Source: Alphaproteobacteria bacterium
GTDB taxonomy: Bacteria > Pseudomonadota > Alphaproteobacteria > Acetobacterales > Acetobacteraceae
Direction of reading: 5' to 3'
Assembly (NCBI GenBank): GCA_026225015.1
Contig: JAMFRY010000260.1
Span: 1-7,934, forward strand
DNA length: 7,934 bases
Shown piece by piece: positions 5,868 to 7,934 of this stretch (the stretch's first letter is position 1; every line of letters begins with the position of its first letter). The translations under genes were made by a program, and so were the position numbers. The notes beneath the pieces are model-generated. The model was not told where the DNA came from and searched no databases. It saw only the letters and a program-made list of their open reading frames with translations.

Positions 5868-7454
5868 ATGACCTTGCTTTCCATCCAGAATCTCTCGCTT
5901 ACCGCCGGCGCCAAAAGGCTCGTCGATGACATTTCCTTCAGCGTGGAGCCAGGCGAAACACTGGCCATTGTCGGCGAATCCGGCTCCGGAAAAACGCTTT
6001 CGGCCTTGTCTGTTCTTGATCTTTTGCCTTCGGGTGTTAAGCGCATTTCCGGCCATATCTTGCTGGATGGCTGCGACGTTGCCGCCGCCACGCCGGCGCA
6101 GAAACAAAACCTGCGCGGCGGGGTGGCGGGGATGATTTTTCAGGAGCCGATGTCCAGCCTCAATCCCTTGCAGCGGGTCGGCAAGCAGATTGCCGAGGCC
6201 ATGCTGCTGCACGGCAAATTCGCCAAAAAGACGTTGCGGAGCAGAATAGTCGATCTATTGCGGGAGGTTGGCCTTGGAGATGCCGAGAGTCGGATGGAGG
6301 ATTATCCGCATCTGCTCTCCGGCGGCCAGCGCCAGCGTGTGATGATCGCGATCGCGCTTGCCAATAACCCGAAACTTCTCATCGCGGACGAGCCCACAAC
6401 GGCGCTTGACGTTACTTTAGAGAAACAAATTCTCGATTTGATCGCGCGCGAGCAGAAAGCCCGCGGGCTTGGGGTTTTGCTGATCACGCATGATCTCGGC
6501 CTGGTGCGCCGCTACGCCGATCGTGTGTTGGTGATGGATCATGGCCAGGCCATCGAAACCAACAGCACCGAGCTTGTATTTGCCAAACCTCAACATCCGC
6601 AAACCAAGCGATTGCTCGCCGCGCGGCATTTTTCGCCGCCTATGCCCCTGGCAAAGGCGAAGGTGGTGCTGCAGGCGGAGAATCTCCGTGTCCGGTTTCC
6701 GATTTTACGCGGCGCGCTGCGCCGGGAGGTGGGTGAAATTGTCGCGGTCGATGATGTTTCGTTCGATGTGCATGAAGGCGAAACCCTGGGTGTGGTTGGC
6801 GAATCCGGCTCCGGCAAGTCCACTATCGGCCTGGCGTTGCTGCGCCTCATCCGCTTCGAGGGCTGCGTGAAGCTGGAAGGGCAGGATTTGAGCCTTCTCA
6901 ACAAGGCGCAACTTCGTGCCAAGCGCGCCGATCTGCAAATCGTTTTCCAGGACCCCTATGGCAGTCTGGCCCCGCGTTTGACCGTGGGTGAGATCATTGC
7001 CGAGGGGCTTACCCTGCATGTCAAACATCTCAACCATGCGAGCCGCGAGGAGCTTGTCGCCTCCGCTTTGGCCGAAGTTGGGTTGCCCCTCGACGCCATG
7101 CATCGCTACCCGCACGAATTCTCAGGCGGCCAGCGCCAGCGGATCGCCATCGCCAGAGCATTGATATTGCAGCCGAAAATTCTGGTGCTGGACGAGCCCA
7201 CCAGCGCGTTGGATGTGACGGTGCAGGCGGAAATCCTTACCCTTTTTCGAGGGCTGCAAGCGCGGCTTGGGCTTGCCTATGTTTTCATCAGCCACGATCT
7301 TGGTGTCATTCGGGCTTTGTCGCACCGGATTATTGTGCTGCAAGCTGGAAAAATCGTTGAAAACGGCGAAGCGGAGCGTATTTTCGCCTCGCCGCGGGCG
7401 GATTTTACAAAAACCTTGCTGGCCGCCGCCGGTTTCAACAGGGCGTCCGTTTGA
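5868..7454 (+). CDS. yejF: Double-domain ABC transporter ATPase YejF
   Basis: This 528-residue protein carries two fused nucleotide-binding domains, the layout of YejF and of the oligopeptide/dipeptide-type importers. Domain 1: Walker A GESGSGKT (36-43), Q-loop Gln92, signature LSGGQ (150-154), Walker B LLIADE (170-175), H-loop His208. Domain 2: Walker A GESGSGKST (311-319), Q-loop Gln361, FSGGQ (418-422), Walker B ILVLDE (438-443), His476. All catalytic residues are intact in both halves, so both sites should hydrolyse ATP. It would power peptide uptake through YejE and a YejB-type partner encoded elsewhere. The ATG at 5868 has only a poor ribosome site (AAAAAAGAAC upstream), but the protein begins where the family does. 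In other bacteria yejF follows yejE closely; here 277 repeat-rich bases separate them. Confidence 0.95.
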   Translation: MTLLSIQNLSLTAGAKRLVDDISFSVEPGETLAIVGESGSGKTLSALSVLDLLPSGVKRISGHILLDGCDVAAATPAQKQNLRGGVAGMIFQEPMSSLNPLQRVGKQIAEAMLLHGKFAKKTLRSRIVDLLREVGLGDAESRMEDYPHLLSGGQRQRVMIAIALANNPKLLIADEPTTALDVTLEKQILDLIAREQKARGLGVLLITHDLGLVRRYADRVLVMDHGQAIETNSTELVFAKPQHPQTKRLLAARHFSPPMPLAKAKVVLQAENLRVRFPILRGALRREVGEIVAVDDVSFDVHEGETLGVVGESGSGKSTIGLALLRLIRFEGCVKLEGQDLSLLNKAQLRAKRADLQIVFQDPYGSLAPRLTVGEIIAEGLTLHVKHLNHASREELVASALAEVGLPLDAMHRYPHEFSGGQRQRIAIARALILQPKILVLDEPTSALDVTVQAEILTLFRGLQARLGLAYVFISHDLGVIRALSHRIIVLQAGKIVENGEAERIFASPRADFTKTLLAAAGFNRASV

Positions 7455-7469
7455 CGTGCGCGCCCTAAT

Positions 7470-7498
7470 TTGAAATGGGCGGCTACTTCACGTAGAGT
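7470..7498 (+). promoter_or_regulatory. Putative promoter of the nitronate monooxygenase-like gene
   Basis: TTGAAA (7470-7475) and TAGAGT (7493-7498) are separated by 17 bases, matching five and four of the six consensus positions. The predicted start is near 7505, about 22 bases before the ATG at 7527. The -35 lies inside a small inverted repeat, CGCCC (7461-7465) and GGGCG (7477-7481), which could be an operator but is short. Confidence 0.4.
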
Positions 7499-7526
7499 CT
7501 CAGCTAGAAATTTAGGGTTTCGGTCG

Positions 7527-7934
7527 ATGAAAATGATTAATGCCATCCGCATGGGCGGCGCGAGTGTTCTGCCTTTGGTGGAGGGCGGCAAGGGCGTAGC
7601 TGTTTCCAACGGCGCCACCTGCGGCCATTGGGCGGCCGGCGGCGGCGTGGGCACCTTCAGCGCCGTGAATGCTGACAGCTATGATGCCGAGGGTAATGTC
7701 ATCCCGCAGGAATATCATGGCAAAACCCGCCGCGACCGCCACGAGGAGCTGATCGCCTACGCCATCGAGGGTGGCGTCACCCAGGCCCGCCAGGCCTATG
7801 ACATCTCCAACGGCCGCGGCCGCATCCACGCCAATCTGCTCTGGGAAATGGGCGGCGCCGAGCGCGTCATCACCGGCATCCTCGAGCGCACCAAGGGCAT
7901 CGTCAACGGCATCACCTGCGGCGCCGGCATGCCC
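7527..7934 (+). CDS. Nitronate monooxygenase-family flavoprotein (5' part)
   Basis: An open frame starts at ATG 7527 and is still open at the window edge after 136 codons. The start of the product resembles the nitronate monooxygenase / 2-nitropropane dioxygenase family: LPLVEGGKGVAVSNG (15-29), then the Gly/Ala-rich AAGGGVGTFSAVNADSYD (36-53), then LIAYAIEGGVTQARQAYD (75-92), and a second Gly-rich turn NGITCGAGMP at the edge. Such enzymes are FMN-dependent TIM barrels that oxidise nitronates or act as NAD(P)H:flavin/quinone oxidoreductases; the C-terminal catalytic and FMN phosphate-binding parts are outside the window, so the exact reaction is open. A second in-frame ATG at 7533 is possible; the ribosome site (AGGG) is weak. 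It has a promoter-like sequence of its own and is probably independent of yejF. Confidence 0.75.
   Translation, partial: MKMINAIRMGGASVLPLVEGGKGVAVSNGATCGHWAAGGGVGTFSAVNADSYDAEGNVIPQEYHGKTRRDRHEELIAYAIEGGVTQARQAYDISNGRGRIHANLLWEMGGAERVITGILERTKGIVNGITCGAGMP

Noticed and set aside
5532..6212. Minus-strand open frame of 226 codons spanning the yejE-yejF gap
   Set aside because: It covers the end of yejE, the repeats, the terminator and the start of yejF, and has no ribosome site or family signature.
7461..7481. CGCCC...GGGCG inverted repeat after yejF as a terminator
   Set aside because: The stem is only five pairs with no T-run, and it overlaps a better promoter match; it might be an operator but not a terminator.

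Overview
The window reads as a chromosomal segment of a GC-rich alphaproteobacterium. Codon choice, the Yej-type transporter, the thiC leader and the style of the dispersed repeats all fit, and Acetobacteraceae or a nearby family is my best guess, though this is inference and not proven here. There is no sign of phage, insertion sequence, CRISPR array or tRNA. Most of the window is ordinary housekeeping and transport content. The unusual material lies in the gene gaps, which are rich in palindromic repeats.

Layout. Bases 2-274 hold the open end of a possible unrecognised gene. Bases 275-683 carry no convincing gene but contain two repeat structures: a long imperfect palindrome (367-463) and a pair of inverted GTAGGGCG-type units (474-503 and about 655-687). 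A minus-strand unit follows, read right to left: putative promoter, TPP riboswitch, thiC (HMP-phosphate synthase) and, 7 bases later, a glutathione S-transferase-like gene whose stop codon lies in the repeat. Next is a minus-strand YhiN/BaiN-type flavoprotein gene, divergent from the yej genes. On the plus strand come yejE (permease) and yejF (double ATPase) of a microcin C/oligopeptide-type ABC importer, then the first 136 codons of a nitronate monooxygenase-type flavoenzyme, cut by the window edge.

How the parts work together. thiC makes the pyrimidine half of thiamine and is under TPP feedback. A hairpin covering its Shine-Dalgarno suggests translational control, and the GST-like gene is probably on the same transcript. 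YejE and YejF would form the inner-membrane and ATP-driving parts of a peptide importer, but the usual partners yejA (binding protein) and yejB (second permease) are not next to them. The 277-base gap between yejE and yejF is filled by an inverted repeat pair followed by a 12-bp perfect hairpin and an overlapping terminator. The two structures compete for one strand, an attenuator-like arrangement that is the most interesting observation here. I found no evidence for a wholly new multi-gene system.
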